A stretch of DNA of 64,000 bases from Cocos nucifera (GCA_006176705.1 QRFJ01000369.1:310001-374000), one strand, 5' to 3'; positions 35,742 through 46,656 are shown, counted from the stretch's first letter. Translations and numbers: made by a program. The notes: generated by a model not told the origin, from the letters alone.

Positions 35742-37140
35742 ATGCCTCCTAGAAAAGCTTCAACCCGACGGTCAACAGCCTCCATGGTTAGATCCCATCC
35801 AGATCTTCCCACCTCTATTTTATCCTGGCAACTCAAGCTCCGCCTACAGCAATGGTGGATGCGGAGTAGTTCAACCTGCTAGTCTAGCAAGTTCACGATC
35901 TCATAGAAGCAGTGCATGTCATGCAGTAGTAACAGCCTTCGACGTCAATTCGATCGGAGCCCCATGATCCGATTTGAGGATGGCCGACTCGGGCTAGTCG
36001 GCCGATGACCTCCGAAAAGGAGAAGCAGAGGGTCGAGATCCCCTACTCTGATCATGACTCCACCCCTGGGGGGACTTTGCCCCTATTCAATCAGAAGACC
36101 TTGAAGATCCATGATTGAAAGAATCTTCTGGATCGAAAACTATAAGAGATGAATCGATGGATCGAAAAACTCCATCATGCACCTACTCCCATGATAATGA
36201 TATCTGTACCGACCCTCCTTTCTCTCACCGCATCATGTAGAAACTGATCCCGTCGAACTTCAAGCTCTCCTAATTCGAGAGTTACGACGAAAACTCCGAT
36301 CCGATTGACCATTTAAAGGCCTTCCGAATAATGATGCTGCTCCACGGCATGTCTAATACCATCCTGTGCCGAGCTTTTTCATCTACCTTAAAAGAAGCAG
36401 TCAGAAATTGATACTCGACTCTCAAATCGAATACCATCTTCTCTTTTGACCAAATGAGCCATCGGTTCGTAGCTCATTCCATCAGCAGCCAACGCCCCCA
36501 CCGAGGTTCCGACTCCCTCATGTGCATCAAGCAGCAAGTGGGAGAATCCATTCGAGCTTATATCAATCACTTCAATACAGCTGCCCTAGAAGTTCAAAAT
36601 CTGGATTAGTCTATCGTCATGGCTGCACTAAAAGGAAGCCTTCAGAAGAACAATCTACTATTCTTCCTGAAGAAGAAGTATCCTAAAATTTTTACTGATA
36701 TGTTAGCTCGAGCTGAAGGTTATGCCCGAATAGAAGAGGCCTTCAAGGCCAAGGATAATGAAGCCATAGAAGAACGGCAAATGAACGAGCCAAATAGGCT
36801 CGCATCTGAAGAGAAGCCAAACGAGGTTCGATTGTGCTCCCGGACTTCCCCCGAGCATAGGCAAGCTCGAACTCCTCCTCAGGCTCATCGTCCAAGAAGT
36901 CCTGATAGAAGGGTGCGGTGGAGCTTCCCCCTTCAAAGGTTTCACAACTATGTCCTCCTCAATGCTCCAAAAATATAAGTACTGATGAAGATCAAGGAGC
37001 AACTACCTAGACTGAAGAGGATGCATTCTCATCTTGATAAGCGCAATCCTAATAAGTACTGTCTCTATCACCGTGACCACGATCATGATATAAAAGAATG
37101 TATCCAGCTCCAAGATGAGATCGAGGAGCTCATCAGATGA
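35742..37140 (+). pseudogene. Tat gag pseudogene
   Basis: A probable start at 35742 gives MPPRKASTRRSTASM, followed by a proline- and glutamine-rich part with stops. The gag core runs from about 36300 to 36760: MMLLHGMSNTILCRAFSSTL, then IKQQVGESIRAYINHFNTAA, then VMAALKGSLQKNNLLFFL and DMLARAEGYARIEEAF. This is the retrotransposon gag domain of Tat elements. The C-terminal part (about 37045-37120) reads CLYHRDHDHDIKECIQL, the histidine- and cysteine-bearing motif usual near the gag end. Stops replace Trp and Gln codons (near 36408 and 36607) and the frame shifts at least twice. Confidence 0.85.
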
Positions 37141-37299
37141 GATAGGCTCGATCGATTTCTACGACATCGATCTGAAAGGTCGAAAGATCGACCAAGGATA
37201 CTGCCACAATCAAAACCACCAAGGGAGGAGCAGTAGATAGATCAGCCACCCCTCGACATCATCAATACCATCTCTGGAGGACTTCGATGAGGGAAGGCT

Positions 37300-37710
37300 A
37301 GCGGATCAATAGAGCTTGGAAAGAGGCAAAGAACTGAGGAGCCCATTGCATTCACTAATGAGGATGCCCAAGAAGTCCAGTTCCCGCACAATGATGCGGT
37401 TGTAATCTCTTTAAACATTGCTGACTATGATGTATGCCATATTTTGATAGATAATAAAAGCTCTACTGATATTTTATTTTACGATGCTTTCTCAAAAATA
37501 TCTTTATCTAATAATCACTTGGGACCTATGAACTCTCCGTTGGTAGGCTTCACTAGCGATGCCGTACCAGTTGAGAGTATAATAACTCTGATTGTGGTTG
37601 TAAGACAATGCCCAAAGCCAGCTAAAGCGCATGTCAATTTTTTAGTCATAAAAACTCTATCTGCCTACAATGCCATTCTTAGCCGACCTGGTTTGAACGC
37701 ACTCTGAGTT
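37300..37710 (+). pseudogene. Tat protease domain (decayed)
   Basis: The open segment 37444-37707 and the bases before it read NDAVVISLNIADYDVCHILI, then DNKSSTDILFYDAF. Family members have DNGSS at the aspartic protease site, so the Gly is replaced by Lys here. Further on, the AYNAILSRPGLNAL block (about 37660-37707) is the conserved end of the domain. A stop at 37705-37707 replaces the next codon, usually Trp or Arg in relatives. Confidence 0.8.
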
Positions 37711-37779
37711 ATAGTCTCAACTTATTACTTAAAGGTAAAGTTTTCGACGAGTTGTAGAATTAGAGGGATCAGGAGAGAT

Positions 37780-39000
37780 CAGGCCTTAGCAAGGCATTGT
37801 TACTCCATCGTCTTACAGAAAAATACACGGTCCGACCTTTGTCCTATTGATGGGCTGGATGTCCGTGATGACCTTACAGAGGGGTGGGACGAGCCTATGG
37901 AAGATCTCATTTCTATTCCATTGAATGATGAAAATGCAGAGCACATTATGCAGATTAGCTCCAACTTGAGAGATGAGGTTCGAGAGCAACTCATCACCTT
38001 CCTCTGGAGGAATGCCGACATCTTCGCTTGGATCCCAATGAATATGCTAGAAATTGATGCCGAGGTTATGGAACATCGACTGGCTGCTGATCCTAACTGT
38101 CGATCAGTAAAAGAGAAGATGCATAGCCACACTCTGGAGAGGCATAAAGCAATTATAGAAGAAGTTGATAAGCTCCTCAAGGCTGGATTCATCTGAAAAG
38201 TTAACTACTTGAGTTGGATCTCAAACATGGTGCTTGTCAAAAAAGCGAACGATAAGTGGAGGATGTGTATAGACTTCAAAAAGCTGAACAAAGCTTGTCC
38301 AAAAGATAGCTACCCCATGCTCAGGATTGATCAGTTGGTGGATGCAACCTCGGGCCATGAGCTTCTCACCTTCATGGATGCCTTATTCGACTATAACCAA
38401 ATCCGAATGGCGCCAGAGGATGAGGAGAAAATTACTTTTGTTACTGACCGTGGTCTTTATTGTTACAAGATTATGTCTTTTGGACTCAAGAATATAGAGG
38501 CCACGTACCAGCATCTGATCAACAAAATCTTCAGAAAGCAGATCTGCCGAAATATGGAGGTGTATGTGGATGACATGCTCGTCAAGAGCCAAACTTTAGT
38601 AAACCACATCACCAACCTCGAAGAAACCTTCAATGCATTTAAGAAGTACAAGATGAAGCTGAACTTGACCAAATGCACCTTCGGTGTAACCTCGAAAAAG
38701 TTCTTGGGATTCATGGTGTTAAGGTACGGGATTGAGGCAAATCCAGAGAAAATTTGGACTATTCAGGAGATGACCACTCAAAAAATAATATAAGAAGTTC
38801 AGTACTTAACTGAAAAAGTGGTATCCCTAAACTACTTCGTCTCAAGATCGGCCGAGTGATGCATGCCATTCTTTCAAGTTCTCAAACAGCTAAAGAGCTT
38901 CTACTAGACGGTGGAATGCCAATAGGCATTTGAAGAGCTTAAAAACTAACTCGGCTCGCCCCCATTGCTGGCAAAGCCTAAGCTCAAAGAAAAATTATTC
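37780..39000 (+). pseudogene. Tat reverse transcriptase (decayed)
   Basis: A pre-RT part (37897-38196) with FLWRNADIFAWIP and a histidine-containing EHRLAADPN block leads into the RT. A stop at 38194-38196 splits KLLKAGFI from the next block. The longest open piece, 38209-38793, carries WISNMVLVKKANDKWRMCID, FMDALFDYNQIRMAPEDEEK, the fingers-palm block, and an intact YVDD at about 38561-38572 (MEVYVDDMLVKS). The thumb follows to ANPEKI near 38752. After a stop at 38791-38793, fragments such as SPAALAAVLI (about 39015) belong to the connection domain and hold more stops. Although YVDD is intact, the stops prevent a full enzyme. Confidence 0.9.
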
Positions 39001-39151
39001 TTATACCTGGTGGTCTCCCCAGCAGCCCTGGCAGCAGTCTTGATTTAGAAGGAAGCAAAAGTACAGTGGTTGGTCTACCATATAAGCCGAGTTCTGAGGG
39101 ATGCAGAGATCAATCCTCATAGATCAATCAATTAAAGCAATCCTTCATTGA

Positions 39152-39904
39152 GTGGATACCTCCAAAAGAATTATAAAATGGGCAATCGAGCTTACAGAGT
39201 TTGACATCAACTATCGATCTCAACCGTCGATCAAAGCTCAGATATTAACAGATTTTGTAGTTGAATGCACCATTTCAGATGAGGTCGAGCCTGAACAGTA
39301 TGAAACCAGCATTCCATGGTTGCAGTCGAGCCCCTTCGAAGAGAGTGCCGATCTTTTCGAAGGCTTTTGGACTATGTACGTGGATGGTTCATCCAATGCT
39401 ACTGGAGCAGGCATGGGGTTAGTCTTGATTAACCCCGAGGGAGTCATCATCGAATATGCGCTATGCTTCAGATTTTCTGTGACTAATAATGAGGCCGAAT
39501 ATGAAGCTCTGATTGCTAGATTAAGAATAGTGAAAGAGTTGAAGGTGGACCGGCTCTAAGCTTTCAGTGATTCTCAGCTGGTGGTTGGATAGGTTAGTGG
39601 CAACTATGAAGCCTGGAAGGAAAGCATGATGAAGTATCTTGAGAAAGTAAAAAACTTAACTTCGGCCTTCAACAGTTTCAACATCCAATGGATTTTGAGA
39701 GTGGAAAATACAAGAGCCGACCTTCTCTTTAAATTGACCACTTTAGCCCCAATCGAACCGTCTAAAAAAGTTTTTTTTGAAATTCTTAAGTGCCCAAGCT
39801 TGGAGGAGTCACAACCTATTCTACAAGTTGAGCATGAGCCGAGCTGGATCGATCCGCTAGTTGCCTATCTCAAGGATGGAGTTCTTCTTCATGATCCAAA
39901 ATAA
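39152..39904 (+). pseudogene. Tat RNase H domain (decayed)
   Basis: The frame 39152-39559 starts with the connection (KWAIELTEFDINYRSQPSIK) and enters RNase H at about 39365. The catalytic positions are visible as YVDGSSNATGAGMGLVLI (first Asp), NNEAEYEALIA (Glu) and, after a stop at 39557-39559, FSDSQLVVG (Asp). A stop follows near 39590. Continuation to 39904 includes VENTRADLLFKL, the usual ANPDLLSKL-like block (RADxLSKL), where relatives have another Asp. Catalytic residues look intact, but two stops break the domain. Confidence 0.88.
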
Positions 39905-41075
39905 GCTTGAAAACTCAAAAATCAAGCTTCTCAGTATGTTCTGTATGAAGGCAAGCTGTATAAAAGATCTATTTTCTACCGCTCTTGAGATATCTTCGAC
40001 CTTCAAAGACTGACTTCGCATTACGAAAAGTGCATGAGGAAATTTATGGAAGTCATATAGGGGCCAGATTCCTATCACAAAAACAACTTTGGTAGGGATA
40101 CTATTGGCCAACCTTGTACCATGACTCTATAAAGTATGTCATGAAATATGACGGCTGTTAGAGAAATATAAACATACAAAGACAGCTGACCTTCGAGCTT
40201 ACTCCACTAAGCGCACCTTGGCCATTCGTGCAGTGGAGAATGGATATACTTGATCCTTTTTCAATGACATCCGGACAACGAAAGTTCCTCCTAATTGCAA
40301 TCGACTACTTCACCAAATAGGTCAAGATTGAACCATTGACAAAAATTACTAAGATCAAGGTATAGGACTTCATTTAGAAGTCAATCATCTACCGATTTGG
40401 TCTACCCCAAACTCTCATAATAAATAATGGGCGATAGTTTGCTGAAATGAGGTTCAGTGAGTTCTACGAAGATCTAAACATCTTTCATCACTTCACGTCA
40501 GTGGCCCATCTACAGGCAAATGATGAAGTAGAGGTGACCAATAGAATTCTACTGTAGGACATCAAGGCAAGACTTGAAAGAGCAAGAGGGACTTGAGCAA
40601 ACGAACTCTACCACGTCCTCTGGGTATACCAAACTACTCAAAGGCTACTGATTGGGGAAACACCATTCGCCCTAGCCTTTGGAAAGAAGGCAGTCATCCT
40701 AATCGAGCTTAAACTTTCATCGGTATGGATCGTGGTCTTCAATAAGCAGCATAACTCATAGGACCTCAGAGTCAACCTCGATCTACTAGAGAAAAAAAGA
40801 GAAGAAGTCCAAGTTCGGATGGCAGTCTACAGACGAAGAGTAACAAGATACTATAACTCCAGAGTAAAAAATAAAGCATTCAGAGTGGAGGACTTAGTGC
40901 TCCGACGAGCGTCCATTTCGTAGCCTCAAGATCGAGAAAAGCTCACCTTGAATTGGGAAAATCCATATAGAGTAGAGGAGGTCGTCCGATCCAGAATTTA
41001 TCGCTTGAAGGAGCTCAGAGGAGCGACACTCCCGTGGCTTTGGAATTCAGATAACTTAAGAATGTACTATCAGTA
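39905..41075 (+). pseudogene. Tat integrase (decayed)
   Basis: The HHCC zinc-binding region is degraded at about 40020-40160. The catalytic core has the first Asp at about 40236 (WRMDILDP). The second catalytic site reads IINNGR near 40420, where relatives have a SDNGRQF block, so Asp is replaced by Asn. The Glu is present in VEVTNR near 40535. At least eight stops replace Trp, Gln and similar codons (for example near 40318, 40363, 40375, 40434, 40555, 40597). The C-terminal part (about 40660-41075) has FALAFGKKAVIL and a YNSRVKNKAFRVEDLVLRRA block typical of Tat integrase ends. Confidence 0.85.
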
Positions 41076-41169
41076 ACTTTTTTTCAACAAAACTTTTCTA
41101 TTTTAACATCATTACTTCTTGGCACAAAAATTATGTAATAACTAATAACTCTCTAAAGCAACCTAAAGT

Positions 41170-42090
41170 GGCCCATTAGGAATAAGAGGAGAACTTCGTC
41201 CTAACGTGAGAAAGGTCGAAGACCTCGTTGAACTAAGATGAGATTGGGGGAGAGGTCCTACCAATGGCCTTAATGTGCTCCTACAGTCCATTAGGAATAG
41301 AAAGAGAATCTCGTCCTAATGTGAGCAAGATTGAAGGTCTCATTGAACTAAGATGAGATAAGAGGAGAGGCCCTACCAACGGCCCTAATGTACCCCTATA
41401 GCCCATTAGGAATAGAAGGAGAATCTCATCCTAACATGAGCAAGTTTGAAGACCTCATTGAACTAAGATGAGATGAGGGGAGAGGCCCTACCAACGATCC
41501 TAATGTGCCCCTATAGCCCGTTAGGAACAGAAGAAAAACCTCATCCTAATGTGAGTAAGATCGAAGGCCTTGTTGAACTAAGACAAGATGAGGAAAGAGG
41601 CCCTACCAATGATCCTAATGTGTCCCTACAGTCTATTAGGAATAGGAGGAGAACCTCGTCCTAACGTAAGCAAGGTTGAAGGCCTCGTTGAACTAAGACG
41701 AGATGAGAGAAGAGGCCCTACCAATGACTCTAATGTACCCCTACAGCCCATTAGGAATAGAAGAAAATCTCATCCTAATGTGAGTAAAATTGAAGGCCTT
41801 GTTGAACTAAGATGAGATGAGAGGAGAGGTCCTACCAACGGTCCTAATGTGCCCCTACAACCCATTAAGAATAGGTGGAAAATCTCGTCCTAACATGAGC
41901 AAAGCCAAAGACCTCATTGAACTAAGATGAGATGAGGAAAGAGACCCTACCAACGATCCTAATGTACTCCTACAGTCCATTAGGAATAGGAAGGAAACCT
42001 CATCCTAATGTGAGCAAAGCCAAAGGCCTCGTTGAACTAAGACAAGATGAGGGAAGAGATCCCGCCGATGGACCCGACGAATCTCTACGA
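41170..42090 (+). repeat. 115-bp tandem array, eight copies, inside the Tat element
   Basis: The anchor CCATTAGGAATAG recurs at 41173, 41288, 41403, 41518, 41633, 41748, 41862 and 41977, so the period is 115 in six of seven steps and 114 once. Each unit carries 'gaatctcgtcctaa', 'gaaggcctcgttgaactaaga', 'gagatgagg' and 'ggccctaccaacg'. Copies differ by a few changes each. Short frames across the array are translations of the repeat. Tandem repeats between integrase and the polypurine tract are known in the Tat lineage. Confidence 0.92.
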
Positions 42091-42536
42091 TCATGCAAAA
42101 GGTGGAAGGCCAAGGTCTCGCTAATCTAAAGCACGAAAAAGGCCAAGGCCCTCCTAACGACTGTCGTATGCATCCTGCTACGACCACACCAAATGCCAAA
42201 GGTAAAACCCCATCCTGATCTACGGAGCGGTCCTCTAGCCCGACGTCCATGACAAGCATCTCATTAGAAACAAAAGAAAAATAAGGCGCCCAGAATCGCA
42301 TCTACAAGAGATGACAGCAAAAAAAAAATAGAAGAAGAAAATAGAAAGAAGAAAAAAAAGAGGTACCATGTTGTCATGAAGTTGTGTCATTACAAATAAA
42401 ATTGATTACACAATGGGCGCACTAAAGTAAAATGAAGGTTGGTAGGGACCAACCATGCGAAAGAACAAAGGCATTACAGACAAAATGAAGATCAGTGAAA
42501 CCAATTACATAAAGGAAAAAGAAGAGAGGTAAAGTC
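42091..42536. other. Non-coding part of the Tat 3' region
   Basis: The end of the last repeat unit merges into unique sequence with an A-rich run at 42321-42360. No supported frame. Confidence 0.5.
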
Positions 42537-43471
42537 CTAAGGTAGTCCGAGCTCTTCAGATTTTGGGCTATCGGCTCCAGCCATCACCAAAGCTTCCTTC
42601 AATCTGAAGATTTTCTCCTCGAGCTCCTTCTTCTTGTATAGGCCATCGATGTACAATCTATTGGAGTCCTCAAACTTGGCCTCGAGCTCTCGCCACTGCT
42701 TTTCCAAAACTTTGGATTTAGCTTTAGCATCCTTGACGGCTTGACGCTCGCAGATCAACTGGAGCTTCAACTGTTGAACTTCAATTTTCTCCACCTCAAT
42801 AATCTCTGAGAGTTCACCAACAGTCCTCCTCAGAAAAACAATCTTCTTAGATTCACCGCTTGATTCAGCCTACTGAATGCTATAAAACTTCTTTCGAAAA
42901 TAGGTTGCCTCATCCCTGGTAGCCTTTAGCTCACCTTCAAGCCTAGACATCTTTCTTGCCCAGGTCGCTTGATAACTGTTGTGCCGATCTTCAGCATCCT
43001 GCAGCTGCTTCTGAAGCTAGAAGAACTTTTTCAACCAATCCCAATTATGCTGGGCTTCATCGGTGGACCACGACGAACTTTCTTCCAAGAGATGGATCTT
43101 TCTTTCATCCTCTTAAGATCAACTTCAAAAGAGCCAATCTTCACTGTCAGCACCCAAGACTTATTGCTCGTGCTCTTTCAGAGTTCAGCAAGCTCCCTCT
43201 CAAAATATTCTTTCTGGATGCTGAAGCTCACAAAATCTTTCTTGTGTAAGCTTCAAAGGCGAGTGACTTCTTTAGTTGCCTTCGAAGCATTCTTCCGAGA
43301 GGCCTGAAGGTCGGCCTCAACCTTCTTCAACCTTTTTCTTAATTGGTGGATTTTCTTCTTCAAATCCTTTATCAAAGGCTTGAACGAAACTCTTTGAGGT
43401 AAAGGATCGGCATCAATCGGAGAAAGAAGGTCATAGCCCTGGTTGTTGGAGACATTCTGAATCACATGCAA
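42537..43471 (-). pseudogene. Antisense coiled-coil ORF remnant in the Tat element
   Basis: Two open pieces on the minus strand, 43471-43253 and 42794-42537, with broken sequence between them, encode lysine/glutamate-rich helical stretches: KDLKKKIHQLRKRLKKVEAD at about 43374-43315, and KQWRELEAKF with KKKELEEKIFRLKEAL at 42690-42590. They lie downstream of the spliced antisense gene on the same strand. They may be its former 3' exons, because a CAG acceptor-like site precedes 43455. Stops near 43250, 43190 and 43010 show decay. The function is unknown; coiled-coil C-terminal parts are common in this antisense gene family. Confidence 0.6.
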
Positions 43472-43560
43472 CGCAGAGTGTAAAGAAAAAGAGATTTGCT
43501 TTCATCACTTCTATTTTTAGTACATCAAAAAAAAAAAAGAGGTACATAGATGTCAAAAGT

Positions 43561-45451
43561 TTAGATCTCGGGTGGCTCATCCATTGAAGAGGTCAGGACA
43601 TTCTCGGCTGCCTCCGACGCTTGGGTAGGCTTGGACACTGCACCTATAGATTTTGGAATTTTTGGAATAGCTTCGACGGCATGGGTGGTAGGGGCAACCT
43701 CAGCATCAATGCGTGAAGTGCCAGCTCTATTCTTTGGCTCCTCTAGGAGGAGGTCCAGATCGATGTCGGAAAAGTTCTTGGCAACCCATCCCAAGCAGAT
43801 CTGGAACCCTTCTAGAAAAGATTTTTGGGCGAAGTCTATTTTGATATCCTCCATATCTTTGGAGGACTTGAAGTCTTGCATGACCCTTTCCATCATGGCA
43901 TTAACCTCCTCCTGTGCTTTCCTCCTTTCCTCTTGCTCTAGAGCTAGCTCGACCCTTAGCTTCGCCATCTCTTCGCGCTCCTCTCTCAGCTCCTCCCAAA
44001 GGCGCACAACTTCAGACGAGTGGGTCTTCGAGGTGACCTTTAGAATGTCGGCCTTGGCCCAAGCCTTCTCAGCTTCTGCACAAGCTTCCTCCAGGGCTCT
44101 GGAAGCTTCGGCCCGATTTTGGTTTGCCGCCTCAGAGTGGACAAAAAGGTAGTGTCCCAACTGCAAAACAAAAAGCAATTCAGAATCCTAAAAGATCCTA
44201 ACTTTAAAGCCTGAAGAGCATGAAGCCAAGATCAAAAGAAGCCACTTACCTCTAGGAAGGTAGCGAAGGACTCACCGAGCCTCTCGATGTCGTTCTTTTG
44301 GTGCATCCTTTCTACGATATGGGGAAGGATGCTCCCCTCCATCAGTGACTGGACGACCTTCTGGTCATCCAAGGAACCCTGTTCTTGGCTAAGATCCTCT
44401 CCTTCAGAGCTCTTAGCCTCCCGTCCAACCTTCTTGCCGATGGCCCTCTTCTTCTTTCCTCTCCACAACTTCCTCTTGCCGAATAGGAGCAGGAGGGGCG
44501 GCTTCATTAGACAGAGCCGGGCTTGGCATGATAACGGTGGGCTCAAGGGCCGACATCGATCGAATTGGCAGGGCCTGGCTCGACTCTCCAGTCTGAGCCT
44601 TTTTCTGTGGTTCGTCGAAAGAACCACCCTTCCTCTTAAGGGTCTGGATTCCCTTCATCAAGCGATTCCATTCCTTTGGAGTCATTTCTGCAAAGAAGAT
44701 AAAGTTAAAAGGTCAGAAGAATGAATACCACTTAGCTGACTGAATATAAAGAAGTACCTATTAGGTTAAGAGGACTAAAACCAAAATTGAACAAGGTCTG
44801 CTTGTCCAAAAGTCTAGGGATTGGTGGAGTATCAAAGGACTTTAGCTTATCAGCCAAACTCCGATCCTCGCTTTCTAGCCTAGGAGCTCGAGGAACTGAT
44901 TCCCTTACCTCGCCCCACGGAGGAAGTTCTAACCCTAAGGAGGGATTAAAAATGAAGAAGAATTTCTCCTTCCAGTCGTGAACGAAGAAAAGAGCACCTT
45001 TAAGCAGTCCCTTCTTGCCAAACTGCGAAGATACGTACCACCAATCCTTGGTGGTGGGATGATGTTTAAAGATAAAGAAATTATGGAATAAGAAAATGGT
45101 AGGTTGGACACTTACCATGGTGCACAAAGAGAGAAATCCTATAATGAATCTAAAGGAGTTCAACGCCATAGCAACAAAAAAAATATTGAGAAACTTGAAC
45201 AGGTTAGCTATGAAAGGAGGCAAGGATAACCTAAGTCCAAAGATTTCGACATACAGACAAATTTGGCTGGGAGGGGGTGAGCGAGCTCGATCGTCGGGTT
45301 CAGAAAGTTCGAGCTCGTACTCAGAAGGAATTCCGAACTGAATCCTAGCTAGGAAAAGGTCATCGGGCCGAAGTCTGCAAGGAATGGTCACGGGCACAAA
45401 AGGATGGGCCAATCCTAAGGGTTCAACCTCCTCGGGAGGCAGGTCCACCAA
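43561..45451 (-). pseudogene. Spliced antisense gene of the Tat element (Transposase_28 / putative gypsy-type transposon family)
   Basis: On the minus strand, exon 1 (45451-44758) encodes the family core: SEPDDRARSPP, IFGLRLSLPPFIANLFKFL, FKHHPTTKDWWYVSS and FFVHDWKEKFFFI. Intron 1 (44757-44688, 70 bp) has GTACTT and TTTGCAG borders. Exon 2 (44687-44250) starts EMTPKEWNRLMKGIQ. It has one frame change near 44440 and continues to MHQKNDIERLGESFATFLE. Intron 2 (44249-44161, 89 bp) has a perfect GAG-GTAAGT donor and TTTTGCAG acceptor. Exon 3 (44160-43561) encodes a glutamate/alanine-rich coiled coil, then AKNFSDIDLDLLLEEP, and stops at 43561. The exon junctions keep the reading frame. The start is unclear: 45451 is a TTG with no nearby in-frame ATG. 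The protein is known only as an antisense product of Tat elements; its role is not established. Confidence 0.8.
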
Positions 45452-46132
45452 GGTTAAAGAGGCCGGGCTCCCAGAGCAAGTTGATCAGGATCCCTTGATA
45501 GACATTTGGATCAAGATAAAATCGAGGAATCATCCAAAAATTAGAAAAAAAAATAAGACGTTCAAACTTCAACAAGAACAGAAAAGCGAGAAAGCAAATA
45601 ATGCAGAGATAATCCAAAAAAGTATCGGAGAGCTGATCTAAATCGACTGGGCAGTACAAGGAGATGATGAACGAAATGAAAATCGAATGGAGGTGCGTCA
45701 GAAACTAAGAAAAATGGAGGAAGAAGCTTGAACTCTCGCACGGGATGAAGAAGGAAACCAAGGAAGGAGATGAAGATTTTAGAAGAAGTAGGGACTAGAA
45801 GGAGGAAGGCAGGTTTAAGTAGTCCCTGGAGTCCCAAGGTAGTTATGATTGCAGATTTCTTCCATCTGATCTCTGATCGATGCATGTCCCACTCATCATG
45901 CCAGAAAGCTTCCAATGGATAGATCCTTAATAGCATTGTACTTCGAGCAAACTTCTGATGGAGAATTCAAAAAATGTCTCTTCAGGTCACCATGCATTTA
46001 CGAAGCTTCGACGCCAGCCCGATAAAAGCTAAAATTTTCGATCCAACCGAGGTGCAGAAAATCCAATAGGGTTAAAAAATCCGCCAAACTTCGACAGTCT
46101 CCATTTTACTCCCATCCTTCGAACTTTGAACT

Positions 46133-46150
46133 CGAAAGTAGGGAGACTAG
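46133..46150 (+). other. Polypurine tract of the Tat element
   Basis: Gaaagtagggagactag immediately precedes the TGTTGG of the 3' LTR. A purine tract with a short spacer before the LTR is the expected plus-strand primer site. Confidence 0.7.
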
Positions 46151-46514
46151 TGTTGGAGATAAATCCATGCCTGTCGAAGTTTGGCTACGACTCCAATTCT
46201 TAATCAGTTTCATCTAGTTACCACTATAAAAATTGAATCTCAACCCACGGGAGTATTCAAACTCTGAATCATTCCAACACTACAGTTAAATAATTCGATT
46301 GGCTGGAAAGACCGATTTTGGATTCGATAGGGTGTTGTGGATTCCTTCTCTAGACGAACTTGAACAGTCAATACTTCTACCCTAGAGAACCAACCAGGTC
46401 CCTGGCTCCAACGCATCCCATCCAGTCGATCTCCTTCCGATAGCCTATGTGGCCCCACTCAGACGAACTTTCTTGGATCCTTCTTTTTTGGCAGAATCTT
46501 AGTCGAGCTCCTTG
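46151..46514 (+). mobile_element. 3' LTR of the Tat element, truncated
   Basis: It starts TGTTGGAGATAAATCCATGCC and follows the 5' LTR to 'agctcct' near 46514. The remaining roughly 780 bp, including the TATA box and the CCAACA end, is missing. One 27-bp deletion against the 5' LTR (near 46278) is visible. The sequence after 46514 is copia B, so the deletion removed LTR and copia B pol together. Confidence 0.85.
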
Positions 46515-46656
46515 ATTTCTATTTTACGATTACCATGTATCTCTAATAGGAACATGGTTAGGTTAGCAGATGTACTTGCGGGTCATACGACTCATTTGCC
46601 TATATGAAATTACTAAGATGAGATAAATGTTTTGCCCATCATATGTAAGGGGGATA
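46515..46656 (+). other. 3' end of copia B, including its polypurine tract
   Basis: The short stretch translates to RLADVLAGHTTHLPI followed by a stop, resembling untranslated sequence after copia pol. A purine tract (gtaagggggata, 46645-46656) directly precedes the 3' LTR. Integrase to RNase H, which should lie between the protease at 34200 and this point, are absent. Confidence 0.65.

Larger units (their letters stand above)
34476..46514 (+). mobile_element. Tat-type Ty3/gypsy retrotransposon (about 12 kb) nested in copia B
   Basis: The 5' LTR (34476-35631), primer-binding site, gag, protease, RT, RNase H, integrase, a 115-bp tandem array, an antisense gene, a polypurine tract and a truncated 3' LTR (46151-46514) follow in order. 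RT before integrase is the Ty3/gypsy order. The long 3' region with tandem repeats and an antisense gene of the plant Transposase_28 (putative gypsy-type transposon) family is typical of the Tat lineage (RIRE2, Grande and relatives). The left flank is tatat (34471-34475); its partner was lost in the deletion at 46514. All sense genes carry stops. Confidence 0.9.

Noticed and set aside
41170..42090. CRISPR array
   Set aside because: Direct repeats without unique spacers, in a plant retrotransposon; the whole 115-bp unit repeats.
41473..42129. Three plus-strand frames of 63-75 codons with repeated sequence
   Set aside because: They are translations of the 115-bp tandem array and not a repeat protein gene.
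43631..44152. Plus-strand frame of 173 codons
   Set aside because: Lies opposite exon 3 of the antisense gene; the minus strand has intron borders and family similarity, the plus strand has neither.
44287..44724. Plus-strand frame of 145 codons
   Set aside because: Shadow of antisense exon 2 and intron 1.
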